Below are positions 7,475 through 18,307 of a stretch of DNA of 64,000 bases, piece by piece (the first letter of the stretch is position 1; each line of letters starts with the position of its first letter). The notes under the pieces were generated by a model. That model saw only the letters and a list, made by a program, of their open reading frames with translations, did not search any database and was not told where the DNA came from. Origin of the DNA: Pseudonocardiaceae bacterium (lineage in GTDB: Bacteria; Actinomycetota; Actinomycetes; Mycobacteriales; Pseudonocardiaceae); contig WHSZ01000024.1 of assembly GCA_009379845.1 (NCBI GenBank), positions 1-64,000 of the forward strand. The letters are read 5' to 3'. Position numbers and translations under genes: made by a program.

Positions 7475-9153
7475 CCACGACCACAGTGGACCCGGTCGTC
7501 GTGGAGATCATCCGGAACGCGCTGTCCTCCGCGGCCAACGACATGAACGCCACGCTGATCCGCTCCGCGTACACGCCGATCATCTACGAGTGCGGCGACT
7601 GCGTGGTCGCGCTGCTGGATGACCAGCACCAGGTGCTCGGGCAGTCCGCGGGGCTGCCGATCTTCCTCGGCAACCTGGAAACCTGCACCAAGGACACCGA
7701 GGAGCAGTTCGGCAGGGATGTGTGGCAGCCGGGCGATGTGTGGATTCTCAACGACAGCTACCTCGGCGGCACGCATCTCAACGACGTGACGATCTTCGGG
7801 CCGGTTTTCGTCGACGACGAGCTGATCGGCTTCACCGCGACCCGTGCGCACTGGATCGACGTCGGCTCCAAGGACCCCGGCGGCTCGATGGATTCCGTCA
7901 ACATCTTCCAGGAGGGTCTGCGGCTCGGCGCGCAGAAGCTCGTGGACAGTGGCAAGGACGTGCACGGCGTGATGAGCACGATCTCCACCAACGTCCGCTT
8001 CCCCTACCCCACCACCGGTGACATGCACGCCATGATCGCCACGATCACCATGGGGCAGAAGCGGCTCGAGGAGATCATCCGGCGGTGGGGAGTGGACACC
8101 CTGCGGGCGGCCAGGGACGAGATCTTCGCGCAGACCGAGCGGCTGGAGCGTTCCGTCATCGAGGGCATCCCGGACGGCGTGTACACTGCGGAAGGCGTGC
8201 TGGACAACGACGGTATCGACCTGGACACCCCGGTGCCGGTCAAGCTGAAGATCACCGTGCGCGGCTCGGACATCGACTTCGACGTCACCGAGTCCGCCGA
8301 TCAGACCGCCGGGCCGATCAATTGCGGTGTGGCGCAAGCGGTTTCCGCCTGCCGGGTCGGCTACAAGCTGCTGATCAGCCCGGACGTGCCTGGCAACGGC
8401 GGGTCGTTCCGGCCGATGACCGTGCAGGTGCGGGAAGGCTCCGTGCTCGGCGCGGTCTCCCCTGCCGCGGTCCAGTGGTACTTCACCCCGCTCGGGCTGC
8501 TGATCGACCTGGTGGCCAAGGCACTCGCGCCCGCGTTGCCGGACAGGGTCGCGGGCGCCAGCCACGGCGATTCGATGATCGTGCTGTTCGCCGGCAACGA
8601 TCCGCGCACCGGCAGGGACTACGTGAGCCTGGAGGCCACGCTCGGTGGCTGGGGCGGCTTCGAGGGTTCCGACGGGGAAACCGCGTTGATCAACAACGTG
8701 AACGGTTCGCTGAAGGACCTGCCGATCGAGGTGGTGGAAACCCGCTACCCGTTCCGGATCATCGACTACCACATCCGCACCGACTCGGGCGGCGCCGGCA
8801 AGTGGCGTGGCGGCAACGGTGTGGTGCGGGAGTACGTTGCCCAGCACGACTGCACGGTGTCCCTGTGGTTCGAGCGTTCGGTGACGCCCGCGTGGGGGCT
8901 GTTCGGCGGCCGGGACGCCACCCCACCCGAAGTGACCATCAACCCTGGCCGCGCGGACGAGCGGCGGCTGCTCAAGTGCAACGGGCTGCGGCTGGCCAAG
9001 GGTGACGTGATCCGGTGCGCCACCGGCGGAGGCGGCGGTTTCGGGCCGCCGGAGGACCGCGAGGCCGACGCGGTGCGGGCCGACGTGCTGGACGGTCAGG
9101 TCACGCCGGAAGCCGCGGAATCCGCCTACGGAGCGCGGGTGGCCAGCGCATAG
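7471..9153 (+). CDS. hyuB: Hydantoinase/oxoprolinase family, subunit B (HyuB-like)
   Basis: 560 aa, start overlapping the hyuA stop. Diagnostic HyuB segments include DPVVVEIIRNALSSAANDMN, ILNDSYLGGTHLNDVT, and GGAGKWRGGNGVVREY with CATGGGGGFGPPEDR near the C-terminus. It partners HyuA in ATP-dependent ring opening or carboxylation. The 3' end overlaps by 28 nt the end of the convergent PucR regulator gene (9126-9153), so the two transcripts are antisense at their tails and there is no terminator between them. Confidence 0.92.
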   Translation: MTTTTVDPVVVEIIRNALSSAANDMNATLIRSAYTPIIYECGDCVVALLDDQHQVLGQSAGLPIFLGNLETCTKDTEEQFGRDVWQPGDVWILNDSYLGGTHLNDVTIFGPVFVDDELIGFTATRAHWIDVGSKDPGGSMDSVNIFQEGLRLGAQKLVDSGKDVHGVMSTISTNVRFPYPTTGDMHAMIATITMGQKRLEEIIRRWGVDTLRAARDEIFAQTERLERSVIEGIPDGVYTAEGVLDNDGIDLDTPVPVKLKITVRGSDIDFDVTESADQTAGPINCGVAQAVSACRVGYKLLISPDVPGNGGSFRPMTVQVREGSVLGAVSPAAVQWYFTPLGLLIDLVAKALAPALPDRVAGASHGDSMIVLFAGNDPRTGRDYVSLEATLGGWGGFEGSDGETALINNVNGSLKDLPIEVVETRYPFRIIDYHIRTDSGGAGKWRGGNGVVREYVAQHDCTVSLWFERSVTPAWGLFGGRDATPPEVTINPGRADERRLLKCNGLRLAKGDVIRCATGGGGGFGPPEDREADAVRADVLDGQVTPEAAESAYGARVASA

Positions 9154-10628
9154 GCGGCAAGGTGCAACGCGAGGCGGCGATCGGGGCGGTCGACGTCGAT
9201 GCCGTGCGCGCGGATCCGTTCCAGCCGGCCGAGCACGGTGTTGCGGTGCACCCCGAGCTGTGCCGCGGCCTGGCCGGTGGAACCGCCGTGATCCAGCACC
9301 GCGGCCAGCGTGGTCACCAGCGTGCGGTGATCGCTGGCGGCGAGCAGGTCGGCGAGTGCGACCTCGGCCGAGCGGGCCAGCTCGGCGACGGGCAGGCAGG
9401 CCAGCACCAGCCGCTCGCCGAGTTCGGCGAACAGCTCAACATGGCCGGCGGTGCTGCCCTGTGCCGCGGCGGAGGCCAGCTCGGCCTGCGCGAGCGATTC
9501 GCGAAGGCCGGCGAGTTGCTCGGCCGGCTCCCCGATTCCGGCGACCAGCCCGACCGGGGAGCGCATCCGGACCAGTCCCAGCCCCAGCTCGCCGGACACG
9601 TCGCCGGCCGCCCTGCTCTCTGCCGGCCACCAGCTCGCCCACCCGCCGGAACGGGGCACCAGCGGGCGATCGCCGAATTCCCGCTGCCACGCGGACACCA
9701 CGCCCGGGGTCAGCGTTTCCACGTCCGGGCCAGCCTCCGAGGTGGCGACGCGCAGGAACACCCCGATGTGCCGGCCGTCCACCTGCCAGCCCAGCTCCGA
9801 GGCGACGTCGTCGGGGGCGTCCCTGGAGTACGCCACGCGTCGGGAGCCGTCCGTGAGCAACACGTCCAGTGCGGCCCCGGCCCGCGCGCTGTTGTGCACC
9901 AGCTCCAGCCGCTGCTGCGTGACGGCCGCGGCGAGCGGTACACACGCCAGCCGCAGGATCGTCCGCACCGTGTCCAGCAGCGGCCCGGCGCCCGCGACCT
10001 CGGCGACAAGTGAGGCCCACGGCTGGCCGTCCGGCCCCGGCACCTCCACCCGCACCTGCCGCGAGCCGGCCCCGGAACGCGCCACGGTGGAACGGCCGGC
10101 GAGCACCTGCCCGTCGCCCGAGACCAGCGCAGCGGACACCCCAGGCACCTCGGTGTTGATCACGCCAAGAATCGCCCTGGCACCGCTGCGTTCGGAGAAC
10201 AGCACGGCGCACCGGGCGAGCAGCTTGGCCCGCAGCGCGTCCGGGTTGGTGATGGCCGCGGCGAGATCGAGCGCGCACTGCGCGGAGTCGCCGTCGACCA
10301 CGAAAACCGGGGTGCGCAGCCGTTGCGCCAGGTGCGCGGTGGACTCGCCGATCCCCGGCAACGCCGGGGTGACCACACACGCGGCCGCCCGCTCCCACGC
10401 CAGCCGCATCGCGGACTCCACCGCCCAGACACCGTGGGTCAGCGACTGGTGCAGCACCACGGCGGTGTGCGGCGCGCAGGACCGGATCTGGTCCAGCTCG
10501 GAGACCAGCGAGACGTGCGGCACCAGCTGGTCGAAATGATCGTCGATCAACGCCCTGGTGTTCGCCAGCGGTCCATAGTGGACCAACGCGTCGACGGTCA
10601 ACGCCTGCGTGGACGGGGTTCGATTCAT
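9126..10628 (-). CDS. PucR-family transcriptional regulator
   Basis: 500 aa from ATG 10628 (MNRTPSTQALTVDALV...). The C-terminal HTH_30 domain TTLAAVLDHGGSTGQAAAQL followed by GVHRNTVLGRLERI is the PucR signature. The N-terminal half is the PucR-like sensing domain and the middle a degenerate GGDEF-like region. PucR regulators usually control purine, hydantoin or allantoin catabolism, which matches the HyuA/HyuB, HyuA-like and DUF917 genes around it. The start overlaps the stop of the DUF917 gene (ATGA, 10625-10628), so it is the last gene of a three-gene operon. Confidence 0.88.
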   Translation of the reverse strand: MNRTPSTQALTVDALVHYGPLANTRALIDDHFDQLVPHVSLVSELDQIRSCAPHTAVVLHQSLTHGVWAVESAMRLAWERAAACVVTPALPGIGESTAHLAQRLRTPVFVVDGDSAQCALDLAAAITNPDALRAKLLARCAVLFSERSGARAILGVINTEVPGVSAALVSGDGQVLAGRSTVARSGAGSRQVRVEVPGPDGQPWASLVAEVAGAGPLLDTVRTILRLACVPLAAAVTQQRLELVHNSARAGAALDVLLTDGSRRVAYSRDAPDDVASELGWQVDGRHIGVFLRVATSEAGPDVETLTPGVVSAWQREFGDRPLVPRSGGWASWWPAESRAAGDVSGELGLGLVRMRSPVGLVAGIGEPAEQLAGLRESLAQAELASAAAQGSTAGHVELFAELGERLVLACLPVAELARSAEVALADLLAASDHRTLVTTLAAVLDHGGSTGQAAAQLGVHRNTVLGRLERIRAHGIDVDRPDRRLALHLAAYALATRAP

Positions 10629-11725
10629 CCGTCTCGCTCCTTCGGGTGCCGCACCGGCAGACCGAACGCGGCCGGCCCGGCCAGTTCGAGGCCGGCCGGA
10701 CTGTGCCACACCGGCGCCGCGGGGACGGCCAGCACATCGACCTCGTCACCGAGGCCGACGCGTTCGAGTCCTTTCATCCGCAAGCTGTTGCGGTCCAGCA
10801 GGCAGAGCAGATCGGGTACCGCGGTGGCCAGCACGCCGTCGATCACCGCGAGCAGCAGCTCGTTCTGCGCCTCGAGGCGGATCAGCCGGCTGTCGGCCCG
10901 CTCCTCCCGCACCACCACCGTGGTCGGGTTGGCCGGCTGGGTCGGCGCACCACGCTTACCCGACGGACCGAGCTCCACCACCCGGCCGCTGCCGAGCACC
11001 GTGGCATTGGCCGTCTCTCGCAGGCCGAGCACGATGCCGTCGTGGTCGGTCGCGCCGGTCAGCAGCCGCCCCACCCGCACGACGCGGCTCATCGAACCCG
11101 GAATCGCGGCGGTCACCAGATTCCGCGCTTCGGTCGGGTACAGCGCGCACAGCATCCACCCGCCCGCGGTGTTCAGCATCGCCCTGATCAGCAGCTCGGC
11201 CCGCGGCGCGCTGGCGTCGATGGACACCAGGTCCCGCACGGCGCTGGTGGCGGTCAGCGGCGTCAGTGGTAGTCCTGCCAGCGCGTAGCTGGTCTGGTTG
11301 ATCAACGGAAGGATGCGGCCCATCCCGTCGCAATCCACCACCGGCAGCCCCAACTCGGCGGCGGCGAGCACCGGGAACAGCGCGTTGATCGTGGCCGCGT
11401 TCATCGGCATCACGGCGCCGACCGCACGACCGAGCTGGTTCTGCAGCGCGGTCAGCACCGTCGCCGGCTCGTCCCCCGCGGGCGGCAGCTCCACGATCGC
11501 GGTCATCGAGCCGGCGATGCCCACCGCGGCGCACGGCGTGTCCGCGTCAAGCTCGCCCGGTTCGACAAGCGGCACCGGCCCACGCCGTTCCAGCACCTCG
11601 CGTGTCCAGGTCCGGAAGTTCTCGACACTGGAGCCCGCGATCGACGCCCCGAAGAACTCGGACCCGGCGACCAGCGCGTCCACGTCGTCTGGGCCGATCT
11701 CGGGTACCCGCGCATCGCCGTTCAC
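10625..11725 (-). CDS. DUF917 family protein
   Basis: 366 aa, starting at GTG 11725 inside a GTGA overlap with the upstream gene; the longer open frame to 11938 is only antisense-like extension. EIGPDDVDALVAGSEFFG, GSMTAIVELPPAGDEP and AVGAVMPMNAATINALFPVL followed by GLPVVDCDGMGR are typical of DUF917, a family repeatedly found beside hydantoinase genes. The DCDGMGRILP motif is probably functional. Biochemical role is unproven; position suggests it works with the HyuA-like protein on the same substrate class. Confidence 0.85.
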   Translation of the reverse strand: MNGDARVPEIGPDDVDALVAGSEFFGASIAGSSVENFRTWTREVLERRGPVPLVEPGELDADTPCAAVGIAGSMTAIVELPPAGDEPATVLTALQNQLGRAVGAVMPMNAATINALFPVLAAAELGLPVVDCDGMGRILPLINQTSYALAGLPLTPLTATSAVRDLVSIDASAPRAELLIRAMLNTAGGWMLCALYPTEARNLVTAAIPGSMSRVVRVGRLLTGATDHDGIVLGLRETANATVLGSGRVVELGPSGKRGAPTQPANPTTVVVREERADSRLIRLEAQNELLLAVIDGVLATAVPDLLCLLDRNSLRMKGLERVGLGDEVDVLAVPAAPVWHSPAGLELAGPAAFGLPVRHPKERDG

Positions 11726-13038
11726 GCCTGGCCACCCAGCCGCCCGCTGGCCCGGATCACGACCCGGTAGGAGCCGCTGCGCAGGAACGACAGTGGCACC
11801 ACGGCCGAGCTGACCACCCGCTCGGTGCCCGGCCGTGCGCCGCCGGAGGCGAGCAGCGTGCAGGTGCGGTCTTCCATCATGGTGCGCACCCGCCGAAGCT
11901 CGGCCGGCGTATCGGCGGACACGACGAGGTCGAGCCACGCGGTTGGCTCGGTGGCCGTGCAGCCGACCGCGACCACGTCGGTACCGGGATCGACGAGGGT
12001 GGCGGCGGAGCCGAGCCCGGCGCGGAACCGGCGGGCCGCGGCCGCGTCCGTCTCGTTGACCGCTGCGACGATGGTGGGCTCGCCGACCGCCGGCGCCGAA
12101 ACCGGGGAAAGCACGGCTTGCGGGGTTGCCAGCCGCATGCCGCCCAGCTCCATCACGTCCGAGGCGGCATGCGGTAGCCCGTCCCGCACCTGGCCGGCGG
12201 CGAACCGGTCACCGGCGGCGAGCACCACGCTGGCCGTCGCGGTGGAGGACACCATCGCGGCCCCGAGCAGCCCGACCGCGTTGCCGGCCTCGAGCCCGGT
12301 CACCGGGAAACTCCGCAACCGCTCGGCCGACACCCGGCCCCCGTCGCCGGAGGCGAACCACGCGACACCCCGCCGGACGCCAGCCGCCGTGATCCGTTCG
12401 CAACGCCCTACGAGGTCGGTTGCCCGTGGTTGCAGCGCCGCGGTGAGCACCGTCGCGGCCTCCCGCTGCAGCAAACCGAGCCCACCGACCTCGTGCGAAA
12501 GGCACAGCCGCAGCCAGGGCACGGCGTCAAGAACGCGCTCAGCTACCGCGCGCTCGTGGTCCGGGCTGCCGGCGGATCCAGCAGCGGTGACGGCCAGCGC
12601 GGCGAACCCGGCATCGGCGGCCGCCCGTGCCGCGCGTGCTGCCGCGTCCAGGTCCACCGGGGCGAGCTCCATTCCGAACAGGTCGTGCCCACCTCGCACG
12701 GTGGCCCGCTGCCCTACCAGCGTCCGCAGCATCGGGGACGGGTGTTCGCGCAGCGCGTCGGACACCGGGGGGCGCGGCACGATGCGCAGCGCCGCCACCC
12801 GCTCCGCGTGCTCCGGCGGGACCAGCAGCTCGGAGAGTTCCCACGCGACGGACTCCACCTCGCCGGGCGCCCGCGCGCACGACTGGCGCAGCAACGTGGT
12901 CAGCGCCCGTTCTCCTGCCCCGTCGAACTGGACGTGCGACTGGTCGGTGGGGCTGCCGTCCACCACGAGCGCGGCCGTCGCGGAGTCGTGCCGCAGGCGC
13001 ATCCCGATACGGCTACCTACCGGCCACCGATAGTCCAT
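11722..13038 (-). CDS. Degenerate hydantoinase A-like protein (hydantoinase/oxoprolinase N-terminal family)
   Basis: 438 aa, short for HyuA (about 680). The start MDYRWPVGSRIGMRLRHDSATAAL replaces the DIGGTFTD phosphate loop of true HyuA, so nucleotide binding is doubtful. Homology is retained in FAALAVTAAGSAGSPDHERAV with CLSHEVGGLGLLQREAATVL, equivalent to the VAFLFSYADPSHERRV and SLSHEA segments of HyuA at 5429, and in PVTGLEAGNAVGLLGAAMVS. Such truncated HyuA relatives pair with DUF917 genes in many actinobacteria. GGAAGGAG precedes the ATG, and a TAGACT box lies at 13080-13075 (minus). First gene of the three-gene operon. Confidence 0.75.
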   Translation of the reverse strand: MDYRWPVGSRIGMRLRHDSATAALVVDGSPTDQSHVQFDGAGERALTTLLRQSCARAPGEVESVAWELSELLVPPEHAERVAALRIVPRPPVSDALREHPSPMLRTLVGQRATVRGGHDLFGMELAPVDLDAAARAARAAADAGFAALAVTAAGSAGSPDHERAVAERVLDAVPWLRLCLSHEVGGLGLLQREAATVLTAALQPRATDLVGRCERITAAGVRRGVAWFASGDGGRVSAERLRSFPVTGLEAGNAVGLLGAAMVSSTATASVVLAAGDRFAAGQVRDGLPHAASDVMELGGMRLATPQAVLSPVSAPAVGEPTIVAAVNETDAAAARRFRAGLGSAATLVDPGTDVVAVGCTATEPTAWLDLVVSADTPAELRRVRTMMEDRTCTLLASGGARPGTERVVSSAVVPLSFLRSGSYRVVIRASGRLGGQA

Positions 13039-13092
13039 CGGCGCGGGCTCCTTCCCCAGCCAGAAACCCAGCCGAGTCTAGGAGGAATCCGC

Positions 13093-13152
13093 TCAGGTGA
13101 GCTCGCGGCCCTCGGTTTCCGGCAGCAGCGCCGCGAGCGCGGCGATCAAGCC
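13093..13152 (-). pseudogene. 3' stub of a lost MFS transporter gene
   Basis: On the minus strand about 20 codons read GGLIAALAALLPETEGRELT and stop at 13093-13095. LLPETxGREL is the hallmark cytoplasmic end of the last helix of sugar/aromatic-acid MFS transporters. No other MFS sequence is present: coding similarity ends within the 68-bp repeat that borders the kinase gene. The stub lies just upstream of the hydantoinase-like operon, where a permease would be expected, so a substrate transporter was probably removed by the rearrangement that created the repeat. Confidence 0.6.
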
Positions 13153-13204
13153 GCCGCGCTCGTGAGTCTTTTCAAGGGTTATAGCACCCAAAAAGACTCA
13201 CGAG
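13137..13204. repeat. Copy 1 of a 68-bp direct repeat containing a palindrome, left border of the kinase gene
   Basis: The 68 bp are identical to 14985-15051 apart from one extra A in an A-run. Each copy has about 22 bp of flank (GCGCGGCGATCAAGCC...) and then the palindrome CTCGTGAGTCTTTT (13159-13172), a 16-18-nt loop, and AAAAGACTCACGAG (13191-13204). In this copy the flank forms, on the minus strand, the end of the MFS stub. Confidence 0.85.
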
Positions 13205-13258
13205 GGCGAAGCACGCTTTACTGTGCGCCAAGGGACTGAACGAGGGGGCGATGCGGGG

Positions 13259-14984
13259 ATGGCATCGGACTGGCAGCTCGACGGGTACACGCAGGTGCGC
13301 CAGCTCGGCTCCGGGGCATCGGGGCGGGTGGTGCACGCCGTGCACGACGCGACCGGCACACCGGTGGCGATCAAGTACGTGTCCGCTCAGCTATTCGGTG
13401 ATCAGGAGTTCCGGGCCCGGTTCCGCGGCGAGGCACAGTTGCTCGCCGGGCTGGCCGACGCCAACGTGGTGCGGTTCTACCAGTACGTCGAATCCACCCA
13501 CGGTGCGGCGATCGTGATGGAGCTGGTGGACGGGGTGACGCTGCGCCGGCTGCTCGACAGCCACGGCGCGATGGAGCCCGAGGCGGCCCTTGTGCTGCTG
13601 AAAGGTTCGCTGCTCGGACTGACAGCCGCGCACGCGGCCGGCGTGGTGCACCGGGACTACAAACCGGCGAACGTGCTGGTGAGCGCGGACGGCGCGAGCA
13701 AGCTGACCGACTTCGGAATCGCGGTGCCGACCGGCGCGCAGGTCGCCGCGGAGGGCAGCCCGGCGTATCTCGCGCCCGAGCAGTGGTTCGGCGCGCCAGC
13801 CAGCCCATCCGCCGACGTGTACGCCGCCACCGTGGTGTGCTTCGAATGTCTCACCGGGCATCGCCCCTTCCGGCAGGAGAACCTCACCGCGCTCGCCCGC
13901 GCGCACCGCGAAGCACCGGTGCCGGTGGAGGAAGTCCCCGAGTCGTTGCGGGAACTGGTGTCCGAAGGGCTCGCGAAGGACCCGGCCACCAGACCGCCGT
14001 CGGCCACCGCCTTCCTCGGTGACCTGGAATCGGCGGCCGTCGCCGGCTACGGGCCGGAGTGGGAATCGCGCGGACGCAGGCGGCTGGCCGCGCTCGCCGC
14101 GTTGCTGGCCGCGTTCTTCCCGTTCGCGCACGCGCCGGGCGCGAACGCACCCGGGTTGGGGGCGCCAGCCCCGGAGCCACCCGACGCGCTGACACCCGGC
14201 AAGATCAGGCTGCCGAAGCGGCGCTCCGTGCTGATCACCAGCGGCGCGATCGTCACGGCTGCCGTCATCGTCGGCTCGGTGCTCATCGCCAATTCCGGCT
14301 CGGAAAGCCCCGGTGCGAGCGATGCGCCCCTCCCGACAAGGCCACCGGATGACCCTGGCAGCACCAAGGTGATCATCATCGAGCAGGCGGAAAAGGCGCG
14401 CACCGCGTCGTTCAGTTACGAGCTGAACGGGTGCTGCGCACAGCAGTTCCACGGCGAGGGCAGGCTGGATTACCGGAAATCCCGCAGCACGGCCGAGATC
14501 ACCGATTACTACAACATCCCGGGCATGCGGCGCGGCTCGACCGAGTCGAAGCTGCGCGGCTTCGTTTTCCACGACACCACCTACGTCGCGGACGGCAACA
14601 GTTGGCAAAGGGTGCCGACCAGGGACGTCGATATGCCCCCGGACCAACGCACCAACCAAGGGGACGCACACCTGGCCGCCGGGCAACTGGTCGACGTGCG
14701 CAACGCCGCGCGCGTCGAGCGGATAGCCGAACTACTCGATGACGCCACCGAGCTCGCCGTGTCCGAGCGCGGCAACACGATCAGCTACCGGGGCAGTGTC
14801 CCGCCGGAAAACCCCAGACCTGGCGGCCCGGACAACCCGTTCCGCGAGCTTGGCATCGACTTCGAACTCACCCTCGGGAAGGACTACCTGCCGAAGAAGC
14901 TGCACGAGGTCTACAAGTACAGCCTGATGGCAGGCGACAACAGCAAGCAGCTCACCGACATCAGTTACAGCGGCTGGGGTGCGG

Positions 14985-15013
<29 letters not shown>
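13259..15013 (+). CDS. Membrane-anchored serine/threonine protein kinase (PknB-like)
   Basis: 584 aa from ATG 13259. Kinase domain about 8-265: glycine loop LGSGASGRV, VAIK (Lys39), HRDYKPAN (131-138), DFG (151-153), APEQ and Arg-containing DPATRPPSA subdomain XI, all expected for an active Hanks-type kinase. A Pro/Ala-rich linker leads to one transmembrane helix (about 323-345) and an extracellular domain of about 230 aa without PASTA repeats (starts STKVIIIEQAEKARTASF, contains a CC pair), resembling lipoprotein-like ligand domains. The stop TGA lies inside the downstream palindrome, and direct repeats bound the gene on both sides. Ligand unknown. Confidence 0.9.
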
Positions 15014-16448
<1,435 letters not shown>

Positions 16449-16534
16449 TTGGGTCCGCGCCCTTCCCTGTGCGGGTGGGACAGGTATCTCACCGCGGGGC
16501 GGTGTGCGGCCGGGGACGGGCAGTATGACGCCTG

Positions 16535-17584
16535 ATGACCACGACACTCGACGACACCGGTGCGAACCGGTTGCTGAGCACGGCGATCGCGAACCTGCGG
16601 CGCGACTATCCGGTGCATTGGACGCACATCATCGACGGGCCTGAGCAGCTGCGGCCACAACGCGCCGTCCATCCGGTGTTCGCCGGCTCCTACGACTGGC
16701 ATTCCTGCGTGCACCAGACCTGGTTGATCGTCCGGATGCTGCGGCTGCGCCCGGACCTTCCGGAAGCCGCCCGTGCCCGCGAGGCGCTTGACGAGCTGCT
16801 CACCGAATCGGGCTGCACGACCGAGGCTGAGTTCTTCGCGGGACCGCACGGCATGCGGTGGGAACGTCCGTACGGCTGGGCGTGGCTGCTCATGCTGGAC
16901 GCGGAATTGCGCGCTGCCAGCGCGTCCAACGCGACCAACGCGGCCAGCGTTTCCAGCGTGGCCTGGGCGGGCCCGATCGCGGTGCTCGCCCGCGTGGTGC
17001 GCCGACGCTGGCTCGAATGGATCAGCGGCGCGCGGCTTCCGGTACGCACCGGCACGCACGGCAACACCGCCTTCGCCGCCGGGCTAGTACTCGACGCGGC
17101 ACGCGGCAATGGCGACACGGAGCTTGCCGAGGCGTGCTCGTCGGCGGCCGTTCGCTGGTACGGGACGGACGTCGACTACGGCGGGTTCGAGCCGGACGCG
17201 GCGGACTTCCTTTCCCCGTCGCTCGTGGAGGCCGACCTGATGCGCCGGGTGCTCGACCGGGCGGAGTTCGGCGACTGGTTCCAAGCCTTCCTGCCGGACG
17301 CCGCCGCGCCGCGGTGGACGGGGCTGCGGGAACCGGTGAGCGTGGATGATCCCAGCGATCCGCACGGCTCACACCTTTCCGGTCTGGTGCTGTCCCGCGC
17401 GTGGTGCTGGCGCGAGATCGGCTTCGCGCTGCCGGACCAGCACCCACACTGGGAACTCGCGGCCGAGGCCGCTCGCGCGCACACCGAGGCGAGCTGGCGC
17501 ACCGTGTTCGGCAACGGCTACGCGGCCGAGCACTGGGTCGGCACGTTCGCCGCGTACCTGCATCTCGGGGCGCTGCATGGGTAG
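16535..17584 (+). CDS. DUF2891 family protein
   Basis: 349 aa from ATG 16535. YPVHWTHIIDGPEQLRPQR, HPVFAGSYDWHSCVHQTWL and RPYGWAWLLML followed by SGARLPVRTGTHGNTAFA match the DUF2891 pattern, which has conserved His/Trp positions and an (alpha/alpha) barrel-like helical content. Enzymatic function is unknown. A small low-complexity Ala/Asn/Ser run (AASASNATNAASVSS, residues about 127-141) interrupts the family pattern. It is not part of the aroG synteny of mycobacteria and lies upstream of the metal-transport operon, from which it is separated by a promoter. Confidence 0.8.
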   Translation: MTTTLDDTGANRLLSTAIANLRRDYPVHWTHIIDGPEQLRPQRAVHPVFAGSYDWHSCVHQTWLIVRMLRLRPDLPEAARAREALDELLTESGCTTEAEFFAGPHGMRWERPYGWAWLLMLDAELRAASASNATNAASVSSVAWAGPIAVLARVVRRRWLEWISGARLPVRTGTHGNTAFAAGLVLDAARGNGDTELAEACSSAAVRWYGTDVDYGGFEPDAADFLSPSLVEADLMRRVLDRAEFGDWFQAFLPDAAAPRWTGLREPVSVDDPSDPHGSHLSGLVLSRAWCWREIGFALPDQHPHWELAAEAARAHTEASWRTVFGNGYAAEHWVGTFAAYLHLGALHG

Positions 17585-17594
17585 TGCGAACCGA

Positions 17595-17617
17595 GGTATC
17601 AGGGTTACCGTAGAGAT
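17595..17617 (+). promoter_or_regulatory. mntR promoter and candidate metal-regulator operator
   Basis: TACCGT (17606-17611) ends 6 nt before ATG 17618, a leaderless promoter. The dyad GGTATCAGGGTTACC (17595-17609; outer GGTA/TACC and inner C/G pairs match) overlaps the -10 box, where binding of the DtxR/MntR-type product would repress transcription. Operator function is inferred. Confidence 0.4.
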
Positions 17618-18307
17618 ATGTTCGGCGCGCCGAAGTGGAGATCGAGCTCCGTCGAAGATTACCTGAAGGTGATCTACGCGCTCCGCGAGCGCGGCGCGGA
17701 GGTGATCACCCCGAGCGCGCTGGCCGGCCGGCTCGCGGTGTCGCTTTCCTCCGCGTCCGGCATGATCCGCAAGCTGGCCGATCTCGGCCTTGTCGAGCAC
17801 GCCCGCTACGGCGATATCACGCTGACCCAGCCGGGCAGGCGGATCGCACTCGAGGTGCTGCGCCGGCACCGGCTGATCGAGCTTTACCTCGTCAAGGAGC
17901 TGGACTACTCGTGGGACGAGGTGCACGACGAGGCCGAGCTGCTGGAACACACCATCTCGGACACGCTGCTTGACCGGATCGCCGCGAAGCTCGGGCACCC
18001 GGTCGTCGACCCGCACGGTGACCCCATCCCGGCCAGTGACGGCTCCATCCCGGTGGCCACGGCGCAACCGCTCGCCACCCTCGACCCGCCGGCCAGCGGC
18101 CAGATCGTGCGCGTCGTCGACTCGGATCCGGAGCTGCTGCGCTACCTGACCGACCAGCAGATCGGCCTTGGCGACCGGATCTCCGTGCTGGAACGCAAGC
18201 CGTTCGGAGGCCCGCTGATGGTGCGGGTCGGCTCACCACCCGACGAGGTCACGCACGGCTTCGGGGACGTGCTTGCCGAGTCGGTCTACGTCGAGGTGGA
18301 CAGGTGA
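17618..18307 (+). CDS. mntR: DtxR/MntR-family metal-dependent transcriptional regulator
   Basis: 229 aa. The N-terminal winged helix (SSSVEDYLKVIYALRERG, SALAGRLAVSLSSASGMIRKL) is followed by the dimerisation/metal domain (HRLIELYLVKELDYSWDEVHDEAELLEH, with His/Glu/Asp ligands) and a C-terminal SH3-like FeoA domain (from about residue 150). It senses Mn(II) or Fe(II) and represses metal uptake. A GTGA overlap joins it to a complete metal ABC transporter, the tro/mnt operon logic. The assignment to manganese rather than iron or zinc is inferred from the partner binding protein, which lacks the His-rich loop of zinc-type proteins. Confidence 0.85.
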   Translation: MFGAPKWRSSSVEDYLKVIYALRERGAEVITPSALAGRLAVSLSSASGMIRKLADLGLVEHARYGDITLTQPGRRIALEVLRRHRLIELYLVKELDYSWDEVHDEAELLEHTISDTLLDRIAAKLGHPVVDPHGDPIPASDGSIPVATAQPLATLDPPASGQIVRVVDSDPELLRYLTDQQIGLGDRISVLERKPFGGPLMVRVGSPPDEVTHGFGDVLAESVYVEVDR

